Assembly (NCBI GenBank): GCA_039028155.1 | Contig: JBCCIS010000017.1 | Location: 25,364-89,363 of the forward strand | Direction of reading: 5' to 3' | Source of the DNA: Pseudomonadota bacterium | GTDB taxonomy: Bacteria > Pseudomonadota > Alphaproteobacteria > SP197 | Length of the DNA stretch: 64,000 bases | Shown: in pieces, positions 19,928-28,931 of the stretch | How positions within the stretch are numbered: the stretch's first letter is position 1 | Layout: the number at the start of each line of letters is the position of its first letter | Program-made: the position numbers and the translations under genes | Notes under the pieces: model-generated | The model's input: only the letters and a program-made list of their open reading frames with translations | Told to the model about the DNA's origin: nothing | The model's database searches: none

Positions 19928-20377
19928 ATGGCCTCAAAGGTGCTCATCCTGAATGGCCCGAACCTCAACCTGCTGGGTGACCGCGAGCCGGAGATTTACG
20001 GTTCCGAGACCCTGGCGGATATCGAGGCAACGGCGCGCGAGCACGGCAAAGGGGTCGGGCTTGATGTCGACTTCCGCCAATCCAACCATGAAGGCCAGCT
20101 AATCGACTGGCTTCACGAGGTACGCGGCAAGGCGAGCGGCGTGATCGTCAATGCCGGTGGACTGACCCATACGTCCGTTGCCTTGCTTGATGCGTTGAAC
20201 GCGATGGACATGCCGGTCGTCGAGGTCCATCTGTCGAACATTCACCGGCGCGACGCATTCCGCCGCCACTCCTATGTCGCGCAGGCCGCGACCGGCTCGG
20301 TTTGCGGTTTCGGGTCCCACGGTTATGTTCTCGCGCTGGATGCCATCGCGCGTTTGATCGAACGGAAGGGTGCATGA
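19928..20377 (+). CDS. aroQ: Type II 3-dehydroquinate dehydratase
   Basis: A 149-residue enzyme that dehydrates 3-dehydroquinate to 3-dehydroshikimate in the shikimate pathway. It has NGPNLNLLG at the N-terminus, the essential Tyr24 (EIYGS), QSNHEG near 51, Asn75, and catalytic His101 in [17 protein letters not shown]. Length and motif order are those of the dodecameric type II enzyme. Its stop overlaps the accB start by four bases (ATGA). The aroQ-accB-accC order is common in Proteobacteria. Confidence 0.96.
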   Translation: MASKVLILNGPNLNLLGDREPEIYGSETLADIEATAREHGKGVGLDVDFRQSNHEGQLIDWLHEVRGKASGVIVNAGGLTHTSVALLDALNAMDMPVVEVHLSNIHRRDAFRRHSYVAQAATGSVCGFGSHGYVLALDAIARLIERKGA

Positions 20378-20832
20378 GCAGTAACTTCAAGGTCGATGCC
20401 GAAGCCATCCGCGAATTGGCGCATCTGCTCGACGAAACCGGGTTGAGTGAAATCGAGATCGAGGACACCGGACGTCGGCTGCGCGTCGCGCGTGGCATGA
20501 CGAGCGTGCCGGTTGCCGCCGCACCAGCGTCAGCGCCGGCCGCGCAATCGTCGGAAGCCGCCGCGCCGGCGGCGCCGGCCGCGGGCGATGCGGAGCTTGC
20601 TGGCGCCGTTGCCTCGCCCATGGTCGGTACCGCCTATCTGGCGCCGGAACCGGGCGCGGCGCCGTTCGTCAAGGCGGGCGACAGCGTTGCCGAGGGCGAC
20701 ACGCTGCTCATCATCGAAGCCATGAAGGTGATGAACCCGATCCGCGCGCCCCATAGCGGTACCGTCGAGCGTGTGCTGATCGAGAACGGCAGCCCGATCG
20801 AGTACGGCCAACCCTTGATCGTTCTCGCCTGA
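20374..20832 (+). CDS. accB: Biotin carboxyl carrier protein of acetyl-CoA carboxylase
   Basis: The 152-residue carrier shuttles carboxybiotin between AccC and the carboxyltransferase in the first step of fatty-acid synthesis. The start at 20374 overlaps the aroQ stop; a longer frame upstream lies inside aroQ and is rejected. Residues 1-40 are the partner-binding N-terminus, 45-75 an Ala/Pro-rich flexible linker, and 77-152 the biotinyl domain with Lys118 in EAMKVMNP. accC starts six bases after the stop. Confidence 0.96.
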   Translation: MSSNFKVDAEAIRELAHLLDETGLSEIEIEDTGRRLRVARGMTSVPVAAAPASAPAAQSSEAAAPAAPAAGDAELAGAVASPMVGTAYLAPEPGAAPFVKAGDSVAEGDTLLIIEAMKVMNPIRAPHSGTVERVLIENGSPIEYGQPLIVLA

Positions 20833-20837
20833 CGGCG

Positions 20838-22181
20838 ATGTTTGACAAAGTCCTGATCGCCAACCGCGGAGAGATCGCGCTGCGCATCCATCGCGCATGC
20901 CGCGAAATGGGCATCCGCACCGTCGCCGTTCATTCCGAGATCGATGCCGGCGCCATGCACGTGCGCCTGGCCGACGAGAGCGTGTGCATCGGGCCCGCCC
21001 CGGCGTCGGAGAGTTATCTCAACATTCCGGCCATCGTATCGGCGGCCGAGATCAGCGGCGCCGAGGCGATCCATCCGGGCTACGGCTTCTTGTCGGAGAA
21101 CGCCCGTTTCGCCGAAATCGTCGAGGAACACGGCATCACGTTCATCGGCCCGAGCAGCGAGCATATTCGCCTGATGGGCGACAAACTCGTGGCGCGCGAG
21201 AAAGCCGCGGAGCTCGGCCTACCCCTGGTGCCGGGCTCGCCAGACGCCGTCGAGTCCCCTGAACAGGCCGCCGCCATCGCCGACGAGATCGGCTATCCCG
21301 TCTTGCTAAAGGCGGCCGCAGGCGGTGGCGGGCGCGGCATGACACTGGTCCACAACGCCGACGACCTGGCGGGCGCCTTCTCGCGCACCCAGCACGAGGC
21401 AGAGGCCGCGTTCGGCAACGGCGCGCTCTATGTCGAAAAGTACCTGGTCAAACCACGTCATATCGAGGTTCAGATCTGCGGCGACAGCTTCGGTAACGTC
21501 GTGCATCTAGGCGAACGCGATTGTTCGGTGCAGCGGCGCCACCAAAAGGTCGTCGAAGAAGCGCTGAGCCCCGCCTTGAACGACGCGGCGCGCGCGCGGC
21601 TGGGCGACATGGCGGTCAACGCCATGAAGAAACTGGGCTATACGAACCTTGGGACGGTCGAGTTCCTGTATACCGGCGACGAGTTCTACTTCATCGAGAT
21701 GAACACCCGCCTGCAGGTCGAGCATCCGGTTACTGAACTTGTCACCGGCATCGACCTGGTGCGCGAACAGATCCGCCTCGCCACCGGCGCGCCGCTTAGC
21801 TTCGGTCAGAAAGACGTCCGCTTCGAAGGCCACGCGATCGAATGCCGCATCACCGCGGAAGACCCCGAGACGTTCATGCCGGCACCGGGCAAGGTGACCA
21901 GCTTCCATCCGCCAGGCGGCATGAGCGTGCGCGTCGACTCCGCTCTCTATGCCGGCTACGCCGTGCCGCCGAACTACGACAGCCTGATCGCCAAGCTGAT
22001 CGTCCACGGCCGCAACCGTATCGAATGCATGATGCGGCTGAGGCGAGCGCTTGAGGAATTTGTCATCGACGGGATCGCGACGACCATTCCTCTCCACCAG
22101 CGCTTGATGGCCAACCAGGACTTCGCCAACGGCGACTATGACGTCGCGTGGCTGGAACGCCTGCTGGCCGAAGACGAGTAG
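20838..22181 (+). CDS. accC: Biotin carboxylase subunit of acetyl-CoA carboxylase
   Basis: A 447-residue ATP-grasp enzyme that carboxylates biotin on AccB with ATP and bicarbonate. It begins with the typical FDKVLIANRGEIALRI, has GGGGRGM (ATP lid, after KAAA), the catalytic EKYL and RDCSVQRRHQK segments, and EMNTRLQVEHPVTE with the metal ligands. Length matches AccC. It is translated directly behind accB, so both subunits should be made together. aat follows after a 77-bp gap. Confidence 0.97.
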   Translation: MFDKVLIANRGEIALRIHRACREMGIRTVAVHSEIDAGAMHVRLADESVCIGPAPASESYLNIPAIVSAAEISGAEAIHPGYGFLSENARFAEIVEEHGITFIGPSSEHIRLMGDKLVAREKAAELGLPLVPGSPDAVESPEQAAAIADEIGYPVLLKAAAGGGGRGMTLVHNADDLAGAFSRTQHEAEAAFGNGALYVEKYLVKPRHIEVQICGDSFGNVVHLGERDCSVQRRHQKVVEEALSPALNDAARARLGDMAVNAMKKLGYTNLGTVEFLYTGDEFYFIEMNTRLQVEHPVTELVTGIDLVREQIRLATGAPLSFGQKDVRFEGHAIECRITAEDPETFMPAPGKVTSFHPPGGMSVRVDSALYAGYAVPPNYDSLIAKLIVHGRNRIECMMRLRRALEEFVIDGIATTIPLHQRLMANQDFANGDYDVAWLERLLAEDE

Positions 22182-22258
22182 ATCGATAACCGGGCGGGGA
22201 CGCCTTGATTTCGCCGCCCGGCGGTGCCATCAAATCAGGCTATGAGCGAGGAAGCAGC

Positions 22259-22915
22259 GTGACGGGACTGACGCCGGGCCTGTTGTTGCGCGCCTACGCC
22301 GCCGGTGTTTTTCCGATGGCCGAACACCAGGACGACGCCGAGTTGTTCTGGGTCGACCCCGAACGGCGCGGCGTCATTCCGCTCGATGCCTTTCACGTAC
22401 CGAGAAAACTGAGACGCACGCTCAAGCGCGAGGTCTTCGAGATCCGTGTCGATACCGTGTTCGACGACATCGTCGAAGCTTGCGCCGAACCCTCCCCGGG
22501 ACGCGAGACGACATGGATCAACAACGCGATTCGCCAAGCCTACGGCATGCTGCATCAGTTGGGGCATGCCCACAGCGTCGAAACCTGGCGCGACGGCGAA
22601 CTTGTCGGCGGTCTCTATGGCGTCAGTCTGGCTGGCGCGTTCTTTGGCGAGAGCATGTTCTCGCGCACGACGGACGCCAGCAAGGTCGCGCTGGTCCACT
22701 TGGTGGAGCGCCTAAGGGCCGGCGGATTTCAACTCTTGGACGCCCAGTTCATGACCGATCATCTCGCGCGGTTTGGCGCGGTCGAGGTGTCGCGCGCCGC
22801 CTATCACCGGCTCTTGAAGGAAGCGCTGAAGATCGAGGCCGACTTCTATTCGCTGGATTCGGCGTCGGGCTCGGCCTCAGAGCCACCTTCCCCGTCTTCT
22901 GAGACCTCATCGTAA
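22259..22915 (+). CDS. aat: Leucyl/phenylalanyl-tRNA-protein transferase
   Basis: A 218-residue enzyme that adds Leu or Phe to N-terminal Arg or Lys of proteins, marking them for ClpAP in the N-degron pathway. It has [11 protein letters not shown] near the N-terminus, [14 protein letters not shown], and the GNAT-like core with [15 protein letters not shown]. The GTG start at 22259 has GAGGAA seven bases upstream; the longer TTG frame at 22205 adds no family-like residues. The C-terminal tail is Ser-rich and overlaps the 3' end of the convergent DUF2155 gene by 70 bp. Confidence 0.94.
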   Translation: MTGLTPGLLLRAYAAGVFPMAEHQDDAELFWVDPERRGVIPLDAFHVPRKLRRTLKREVFEIRVDTVFDDIVEACAEPSPGRETTWINNAIRQAYGMLHQLGHAHSVETWRDGELVGGLYGVSLAGAFFGESMFSRTTDASKVALVHLVERLRAGGFQLLDAQFMTDHLARFGAVEVSRAAYHRLLKEALKIEADFYSLDSASGSASEPPSPSSETSS

Positions 22916-23289
22916 GCGGTGAGCGAACAGTCCATCACCCAGACGTCGTAGACCGGGTGTTCCAGGGCGGACACGCCGGGACTCGACGCGAACATCCAGC
23001 CGTTGAAGATGCGCTGTCGCTCCTCGTCCTTTACCTCGTCGATTTCAAGGAAGGCCGTGCTTTCCGGCGTTTCCTCCGGTGGCGTCTTCTGGCAACTGCG
23101 CGGCGTTACCTCGAGCGTGCCAAATTGGGCGGGACTGCCGACCGGCACCGTGAAGGACGTAAAGCGCGCGGTGACCTTGTCCATGCCGCCGAGCACGACA
23201 TAAGGATAGGGTTCATAGGTCTGGGCCGCCGCGCCATGCGCCGCCATCCAACCAAGAACCGCAAGAGACAATGTAAGGGCGAGCCTCAC
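22846..23289 (-). CDS. DUF2155 periplasmic protein
   Basis: A 147-residue protein with a signal peptide ending [11 protein letters not shown]. The body carries the DUF2155 signature: a Cys in [17 protein letters not shown] and a second in YDVWVMDCS, with [18 protein letters not shown] between, so a disulfide is likely. The family is found almost only in Alphaproteobacteria and its role is unknown; the genomic link to MlaD and NDUFA12 is conserved. It starts at GTG 23289 overlapping the stop of the small upstream gene (GTGA). Its acidic tail (about 22 residues of Glu, Ser, Gly) is encoded opposite the aat tail. Confidence 0.9.
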   Translation of the reverse strand: MRLALTLSLAVLGWMAAHGAAAQTYEPYPYVVLGGMDKVTARFTSFTVPVGSPAQFGTLEVTPRSCQKTPPEETPESTAFLEIDEVKDEERQRIFNGWMFASSPGVSALEHPVYDVWVMDCSLTAYDEVSEDGEGGSEAEPDAESSE

Positions 23290-23510
23290 GCGAACGGTTT
23301 CTCCAGCGCCGCGATCAGGTCGGTCAGTACCTGCCTGACCTGCTTTTCGTCACATCCCATGACGACCGCGTCCTCAAGCGCTTCCTGGGCCATCTCGTGA
23401 AGCTCGTCCAGGTTCTCGTTCAACAAAGCGAGCTTGTCGACGCACGACACCGGCTCGCCGTCCGGGCCGAGCCAGGTTTCTGGCAGGTATTTGTGATCGT
23501 TTGAGGACAT
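23286..23510 (-). CDS. Small conserved-looking protein of unknown function
   Basis: A 74-residue soluble, acidic, mostly helical protein from ATG 23510 (a longer form from 23543 is possible). It contains LPETWLGPDGEPVSCVDKL and a helical stretch rich in Glu, Leu and Asp, with two Cys (positions about 23 and 54). Translational coupling to DUF2155 through a GTGA overlap and good codon use argue that it is real. I do not recognise the family. No signal peptide or membrane segment is present. Confidence 0.65.
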   Translation of the reverse strand: MSSNDHKYLPETWLGPDGEPVSCVDKLALLNENLDELHEMAQEALEDAVVMGCDEKQVRQVLTDLIAALEKPFA

Positions 23511-23600
23511 GGTGTTGTCAGCGCTGGGCCGTTTCGATGGCAAAAGTCCGACGTGACATGACGGACACCGTCGCGGATATCGGAGCGACCGGTGCCGCCA

Positions 23601-24065
23601 TCAACCCCCGGTGTCGCCTGACTGGCTGACGCCGCCGAACAGGGCGCGCGAGATCAGGTCCATGATATCGACCGCACCTTGGGTGATGGTGATTTCACCG
23701 CCATCGGCCAGATCCACATCGGAAAAGCCTGGCTGCAGCGAGATATAGCTGCCGCCCAAGAGGCCGTCGGCGGAAATGCTGGCAGACGTGTCTTCAGGCA
23801 GCTTGACGTCGTCATCGATGCTCATCGAGACGATCGCCTGGAAGTACTGGGGATCCAGGTGCATGCCCTGCACCGAGCCGATCTTGATGCCGCTCAGGCG
23901 CACATCGGCGCCGGGTTTGAGCGATCCGACAGATGAAAACGAGCCGGTGACCGTGTAGCCGGTGACCCGCGCCACGTCCGACTTATTGTAGGCGAAGATG
24001 AAAAAGCCGATGGCGACGACGACCACCACCGCCCCGACCAGTGTCTCAATCGCTTTTCCGCCCAT
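23601..24065 (-). CDS. mlaD: MlaD-family phospholipid-transport substrate-binding protein
   Basis: A 154-residue MCE-domain protein of the Mla system, which moves phospholipids between outer and inner membranes. One N-terminal membrane helix (about 7-26) anchors it; the MCE domain follows with GSLKPGADVRLSGIKIG and a hydrophobic tail (about 135-148) expected to form the central pore helix. It lacks mlaE/mlaF neighbours here, so the ABC part must be coded elsewhere. It lies 18 bp downstream of NDUFA12 on the same strand. Confidence 0.92.
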   Translation of the reverse strand: MGGKAIETLVGAVVVVVAIGFFIFAYNKSDVARVTGYTVTGSFSSVGSLKPGADVRLSGIKIGSVQGMHLDPQYFQAIVSMSIDDDVKLPEDTSASISADGLLGGSYISLQPGFSDVDLADGGEITITQGAVDIMDLISRALFGGVSQSGDTGG

Positions 24066-24083
24066 GATCGTCCCTACCCCCGC

Positions 24084-24443
24084 TTATTCCGGACGCCAGG
24101 CTTCATAATCGCCGGTTGCGGCGGCACGATGGCCGCCCTTCAGGATGTGGCCCGGCGGCAGATAGCGTTCCTTTGTCCCCGTCAGGTTCGGCAGGTGCTC
24201 TTTTTCCCAGGGTTTTTCGGGAAGCGGTGCCTCGCTGGGCGGCTCTGCGGTGGTGCGATGCAGCCAGGCATGCCAGTCCGGCGGCACCTTCGACGCCTCG
24301 GGCTTACCCTTGTAGAGCACCCAACGCCGACGCCAGCGACCCTCTTTCACGCCCCGTTCCTGATAGTACCGGTTGCCGAACTCGTCGCTGCCGACCAGTT
24401 CGCCCTTCATCCAGGTATAGAGTCGTGTCCCAATTGTCGCCAT
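24084..24443 (-). CDS. NDUFA12-family NADH:ubiquinone oxidoreductase subunit
   Basis: A 119-residue accessory subunit of respiratory complex I (17.2 kDa type). Start at ATG 24443 with GGAG upstream; a longer frame to 24551 has no family-like sequence. Signature phrases are GNRYYQERG, RRRWVLYKG and VPPDWHAWLH. The subunit occurs in mitochondria and Alphaproteobacteria, which supports the class assignment. mlaD follows on the same strand. Confidence 0.93.
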   Translation of the reverse strand: MATIGTRLYTWMKGELVGSDEFGNRYYQERGVKEGRWRRRWVLYKGKPEASKVPPDWHAWLHRTTAEPPSEAPLPEKPWEKEHLPNLTGTKERYLPPGHILKGGHRAAATGDYEAWRPE

Positions 24444-24780
24444 GCACCTCTCCAGATCCCGCGACATTCCCATCAAGCGCGGCGCATATTGATCACGTCC
24501 GCCGCGCGCCGTAAACCCCATCCGGAGTCGAGTCGCGCCAGTTTGTCTCAAGACGACGATTTCGGCGCTCTCCTCCGGCTGAATGAGGCGATGGATGAAG
24601 TCTTTTTCGTAACGACCTGCCTATCCACGAAAAACCCGCTCGCGCGTACTATATGTTGTATAGCCACGATTCCAGACCACATATTTTTGTCACATTCCAC
24701 CAAATATAGTAGCTCGTCGGAACCTGCCCACAAAATCAGCTTGACAGCACCGGCCTCCAGACTCACCATCACCGCCCGTT
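24444..24780 (+). promoter_or_regulatory. nrdJ upstream region with NrdR-like boxes
   Basis: No gene is supported in this AT-richer stretch. CTATATGTTG at 24649-24658 matches nine of ten core positions of the NrdR box (CWATATATWG). A weaker core (six of ten) starts exactly 31 bp later at 24680, the usual spacing of paired boxes, and another (CCAAATATAG, eight of ten) lies at 24700-24709. NrdR is the ATP/dATP-sensing repressor of ribonucleotide reductases. A TTGACA is at 24741-24746 without a clear -10. Assignment of boxes is by eye against the remembered consensus. Confidence 0.5.
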
Positions 24781-24903
24781 GAGGGTTAGGGGATCGCCAC
24801 CCACAAGATCTTGGGTGGTCAGGGGTGCCGGGGCATACGCTCCCAAAACCCGTAGACGGGATCTGATTTCAGTCTACGAACGGCCTTGGAGGTGGGGGCA
24901 AGT
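24781..24903 (+). promoter_or_regulatory. Structured 5' leader of nrdJ
   Basis: Two hairpins can be drawn: CCACCC (24797-24802) with GGGTGG (24813-24818), and CGTAGAC (24851-24857) with GTCTACG (24872-24878). The second competes with a shorter CCCGT-AG-ACGGG stem at 24849-24860. CCACC of the first stem could instead pair with GGTGG of the ribosome site (GGAGGTGG, 24888-24895). Such exclusive pairings are typical of cis-acting RNAs. No B12-box is visible, so it is not an ordinary cobalamin riboswitch. Confidence 0.45.
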
Positions 24904-27900
24904 ATGCGTGTTTCGCGCCATTACACACAAGACGGGAACGACGCCTATGACGGCATCACGTTCCGCAAAGCGACCAGCGAAATTCGTAATCCGGATGGTT
25001 CTGTCGTTTTCCAACAACACGATATCAACGTGCCGGCGTCGTGGTCCCAGGTGGCCTGCGACATCATCGCGCAGAAATATTTCCGCAAAGCAGGCATAGC
25101 CGAGGAACTGGTCGCCGTTGAAGAGGCGGACGTCCCCAGTTGGCTGTGGAAGAAGCAGCCGGCGGAGCGTTCCGCCATGACCGGCGAAACCGATGCATGC
25201 CAGGTCTTTGACCGGCTCGCCGGCACCTGGACCTATTGGGGCTGGAAGGGCGGCTACTTCGACGCCGAGGCGGACGCGCGCGCCTATTTCGACGAGATGC
25301 GCTACATGCTGGCGACGCAGATGGCGGCGCCGAACTCGCCCCAGTGGTTCAATACCGGCCTGAACTGGGCCTATGGCATCGAGGGGCCGGCGCAGGGTCA
25401 CCACTATGTCGACCACGAGAGCGGCGAACTCACCCGCTCCAAGAGCGCTTACGAGCATCCGCAACCCCATGCCTGCTTTATTCAGGGCGTCGAAGACGAT
25501 CTGGTGAACGACAACGGCATCATGGACCTGTGGGTGCGCGAAGCCCGCCTGTTCAAGTATGGTTCGGGCACCGGGTCGAACTTCTCCAAGCTCAGGGGCG
25601 AAGGCGAAAACCTGTCGGGCGGCGGCAAGTCGTCGGGCCTGATGAGTTTCCTGAAAGTCGGCGACCGGGCCGCGGGCTCGATCAAGTCCGGCGGCACGAC
25701 ACGGCGCGCTGCCAAGATGGTCGTCGTCGACATCGACCATCCCGACGTCGAGAACTTCATCAGCTGGAAGATGGTTGAGGAGCAGAAGGTCGCGGCGCTA
25801 GTCGCCGGCTCGAAGCTCTGCGAACGCCATCTCAACGAGGTGATGAGCGCGTGCCATGAGACCGAGCGCCACGACGACGAACGATTCGACCCGCGCAAGA
25901 ACAGCTCGCTGAAGAAGGCGGTGCTGGAAGCGCGGCGCGCGATGGTGTCGGAAAACTACATCCAGCGCGTCATGCAACTGGCGCGCCAGGGTTTCACCGG
26001 CATCGAGTTCCAGTCCTACGACACCGACTGGGATTCCGAAGCCTACCGCACGGTCAGCGGCCAGAACGCCAACAACAGCGTGCGCGTCAACAACGATTTC
26101 CTGGAAGCCGTCGGCAAAGACGATGACTGGGAACTGGTACGCCGCACGGACGGCAAGACCCACAAGATCGTCAAGGCGCGTTACCTGTGGGATCAGATCG
26201 CCTATGCCGCATGGTCATCGGCCGATCCTGGCGTGCAATACGACACGACGATCAACGAGTGGCATACCTGCCCTGCCTCGGGCCGGATCAATGCGTCAAA
26301 CCCGTGCTCTGAGTACATGTTCCTGGACGACACGGCGTGCAATCTGGCGTCGCTGAATCTGCTGCGCTTCCGCGAGGACGACGGCAGTTTCGATGTGGCG
26401 GCGTTCGAGCACGCCGTGCGTCTGTGGACCATCACGCTTGAGATCTCGGTGATGATGGCGCAGTTCCCGTCCAAGGAAATCGCGCAGCGTTCCTATGACT
26501 TCCGCACACTGGGCCTCGGCTTCGCCAACCTTGGCGGCCTCTTGATGGCCGGCGGCTTCAGTTATGACTCGCAAGAGGGTCGAGCGATATGCGGCGCCAT
26601 CTCTGCACTGATGACCGGCGTTTCCTACGCCACGAGTGCAGAGATGGCCCGCGAACTCGGCGCCTTCCCACGGTACCGCGAAAACGCCGATGACATGTTG
26701 CGCGTGATGCGCAACCACCGTCAGGCGGCACGCGGCGGCCAGGATAACTATGAGGCCCTGTCGGTGACGCCGGTCGCGCTCGACCATGACAGCCTGCCCG
26801 ACCGCGATCTCGGCGAAGCCGCGATCCGCGCGTGGGAATCGGCGGTGCGTCTTGGCGAATACCACGGCTATCGCAACGCCCAGGCCACCGTCGTCGCGCC
26901 GACCGGCACGATCGGCCTGGTGATGGACTGCGACACCACGGGCATCGAGCCGGACTTCGCACTGGTCAAGTTCAAGAAGCTCGCCGGCGGCGGTTACTTC
27001 AAGATCATCAACCGCACGGTGCCGATCGCGCTTGCGCATCTGGGCTACAACGAAGACCAGATCGACGACATCGCAGACTACGCGGTCGGTCACGGCTCGC
27101 TGAAGGACGCCCCCGGCATCAACCACGAGACGCTTGCCGCCAAGGGCTTCACGCCGGAGATCCTCGACACGGTCGAGGCTGCGCTGGGCAACGCGTTCGA
27201 CATCAAGTTCGTGTTCAACAAGTGGACGTTGGGTGCGGAGTTCTGCACCGATGTGCTGAAGCTCGACGCGGCGTCGCTTGACAGCGCCAGCTTTGATTTG
27301 TTGAAGGCGATCGGCTTCAGTCAGGACGAAATCGACGCGGCCAACCTGCACTGCTGTGGCGCCATGACACTTGAAGGCGCGCCGCACCTGAAGGACAAGC
27401 ACCTGGCCGTTTTCGACTGCGCCAACCCGTGCGGCAAGTTGGGCAAGCGTTTCCTGTCGACCAACAGCCACATCAATATGATGGCGGCGGCGCAGCCATT
27501 CATTTCCGGCGCCATCTCCAAGACCATCAACATGCCGAACTCGGCGTCGGTCGAGGAATGCCAGGAAGCCTATCTGCTGTCATGGCGGCTGGGTCTGAAA
27601 GCCAACGCTCTCTACCGCGATGGCTCGAAACTGTCGCAGCCTTTGTCGGCGATCAATCTGGGCGACGATGTCGACGATCTGATGGAAAGCGCCAACCAGA
27701 ACGAGAAGGTGCATCACGTCGTCGAGCGGATCGTCACCAAGATCGTGCATCAAGGCGATCGTGGTCAGCGTCTGCGTCTCGACAACCGCCGCCGCGGCTA
27801 CACGCAAAAGGCGGTCGTCGGCGGTCACAAGGTGTACCTGAAGACCGGCGAGTATGCCGACGGCAGCCTGGGCGAGATCTTCATCGACATGCACAAGGAA

Positions 27901-28578
27901 GGTGCGGCCTTCCGCAGCTTGATGAACAACTTCGCCATCGCCGTCTCGATCGGCCTACAGTACGGCGTGCCGCTGGAAGAGTTCGTTGAGTCCTTCACCT
28001 TCACCCGGTTCGAGCCGTCGGGCATGGTCGAGGGCAACGAAACGATAAAGATGTCGACCTCGATCCTGGACTACATCTTCCGCGAACTCGCTATCAGCTA
28101 TCTGGCGCGCGACGATCTGGCCCATGTCGAGCCGACCGATCTGACGCCCGACACGGTTGGCCGTGGCGACGCCGCCGAAGAGTTTACCGGCGAAGAAGAC
28201 AACGGCATGAATGAAGTCGCCGAACTGCTCCGCCGTATCACCAGCAACGGCTATACACGCGGCCGTCTGCAGGTGCTCGACGGCGGTCTGAAGGAACAGA
28301 CCAAGGTTACGACATCCGAGGTCGAGGTCGTCGAGACCGAGATGGTCGAAACGGAAGCGGCTTTCGGCAACGTATCGGTATCGGGAACATCCGGTGCCGC
28401 CGTCGCGGCGGTCGAGGTTGTCGATGCGGTTATCGGCGACCAGGCCGAGAAAGTCCGCGCCGCGCGTATGCAAGGTTATGAAGGTGATCCGTGCTCAGAA
28501 TGCGGAAACCTTACCCTGGTCCGCAACGGGACGTGCCTCAAGTGTGTCACTTGTGGCGCAACGAGCGGTTGCTCGTGA
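24904..28578 (+). CDS. nrdJ: Vitamin B12-dependent (class II) ribonucleotide reductase
   Basis: A 1224-residue enzyme that reduces ribonucleotides to deoxyribonucleotides using adenosylcobalamin and works with or without oxygen. Cys468 (NPCSEY) is the predicted thiyl-radical residue and Cys479 ([10 protein letters not shown]) one of the redox pair, eleven apart as in the Thermotoga enzyme; Cys191 (PHACFIQG) is the likely partner. [15 protein letters not shown] and [10 protein letters not shown] are NrdJ signatures. The C-terminus ends in a cysteine-rich tail ([13 protein letters not shown]) for thioredoxin reduction. Start at ATG 24904 with GGAGG eleven bases upstream. It stands alone, with its own leader and terminator. 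Confidence 0.96.
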   Translation: MRVSRHYTQDGNDAYDGITFRKATSEIRNPDGSVVFQQHDINVPASWSQVACDIIAQKYFRKAGIAEELVAVEEADVPSWLWKKQPAERSAMTGETDACQVFDRLAGTWTYWGWKGGYFDAEADARAYFDEMRYMLATQMAAPNSPQWFNTGLNWAYGIEGPAQGHHYVDHESGELTRSKSAYEHPQPHACFIQGVEDDLVNDNGIMDLWVREARLFKYGSGTGSNFSKLRGEGENLSGGGKSSGLMSFLKVGDRAAGSIKSGGTTRRAAKMVVVDIDHPDVENFISWKMVEEQKVAALVAGSKLCERHLNEVMSACHETERHDDERFDPRKNSSLKKAVLEARRAMVSENYIQRVMQLARQGFTGIEFQSYDTDWDSEAYRTVSGQNANNSVRVNNDFLEAVGKDDDWELVRRTDGKTHKIVKARYLWDQIAYAAWSSADPGVQYDTTINEWHTCPASGRINASNPCSEYMFLDDTACNLASLNLLRFREDDGSFDVAAFEHAVRLWTITLEISVMMAQFPSKEIAQRSYDFRTLGLGFANLGGLLMAGGFSYDSQEGRAICGAISALMTGVSYATSAEMARELGAFPRYRENADDMLRVMRNHRQAARGGQDNYEALSVTPVALDHDSLPDRDLGEAAIRAWESAVRLGEYHGYRNAQATVVAPTGTIGLVMDCDTTGIEPDFALVKFKKLAGGGYFKIINRTVPIALAHLGYNEDQIDDIADYAVGHGSLKDAPGINHETLAAKGFTPEILDTVEAALGNAFDIKFVFNKWTLGAEFCTDVLKLDAASLDSASFDLLKAIGFSQDEIDAANLHCCGAMTLEGAPHLKDKHLAVFDCANPCGKLGKRFLSTNSHINMMAAAQPFISGAISKTINMPNSASVEECQEAYLLSWRLGLKANALYRDGSKLSQPLSAINLGDDVDDLMESANQNEKVHHVVERIVTKIVHQGDRGQRLRLDNRRRGYTQKAVVGGHKVYLKTGEYADGSLGEIFIDMHKEGAAFRSLMNNFAIAVSIGLQYGVPLEEFVESFTFTRFEPSGMVEGNETIKMSTSILDYIFRELAISYLARDDLAHVEPTDLTPDTVGRGDAAEEFTGEEDNGMNEVAELLRRITSNGYTRGRLQVLDGGLKEQTKVTTSEVEVVETEMVETEAAFGNVSVSGTSGAAVAAVEVVDAVIGDQAEKVRAARMQGYEGDPCSECGNLTLVRNGTCLKCVTCGATSGCS

Positions 28579-28662
28579 AGAAGCGTCCTGTTGCAGGCAC
28601 GGGTGGCCGACGTCCCTGAGGGGTTTCGCCGGCCACCGCTCATGGTGTGTCCTCCCTGACTT

Positions 28663-28691
28663 GGGGCGCGTTTCGGCGCGCCCCTTTTTTT
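28663..28691 (+). terminator. Rho-independent terminator after nrdJ
   Basis: GGGGCGCG (28663-28670), loop TTTCGG, CGCGCCCC (28677-28684), then seven T residues (28685-28691). It lies 85 bp after the nrdJ stop. A second, weaker hairpin CCGAGTGT-TAGTC-ACACTCGG with TTTAGTT follows at 28767-28794. With the repeat at 28795-28913 these account for most of the 353-bp gap to the next gene. Confidence 0.92.
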
Positions 28692-28794
28692 CATGGCGCC
28701 AGGGAGGAAACCAATCCTGGCACGCCCGACCGGCCGCGCCAAATCAATCCGAAAGCTGTTTGATTTCCGAGTGTTAGTCACACTCGGTTTAGTT

Positions 28795-28913
28795 GGCATC
28801 ACCAGCCCACTCCCCCACCCGGCCACCCCGAGTATGCTGCCATGGCTGGCCTCGGCGAAAACGCCTCTCGGCGTTTTGCCGCGGAGCCTGGGGAGTGGAC
28901 CGGCGGCGATGCC
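28795..28913. repeat. Intergenic inverted-repeat element B2
   Basis: It starts GGCATCACCAGCCCACTCCCC and ends with the complementary GGGGAGTG...GATGCC, so the ends pair. An inner hairpin has GGCGAAAACGCC against GGCGTTTTGCC. The first 17 bases equal the sequence at 19687-19703 and the following GC-rich block is also alike, so it is related to element B1. It lies between nrdJ and the 3' end of the monooxygenase gene. Confidence 0.75.
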
Positions 28914-28931
28914 GCGTGAGTGGAGAAAAAC

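Noticed and set aside
24548..24772. A 74-codon minus-strand frame in the nrdJ leader
   Set aside because: No ribosome site or family features, and it covers the NrdR-like boxes.
24781..24903. Cobalamin riboswitch for nrdJ
   Set aside because: No B12 box or the long conserved core was found by eye; a covariance search would be decisive.
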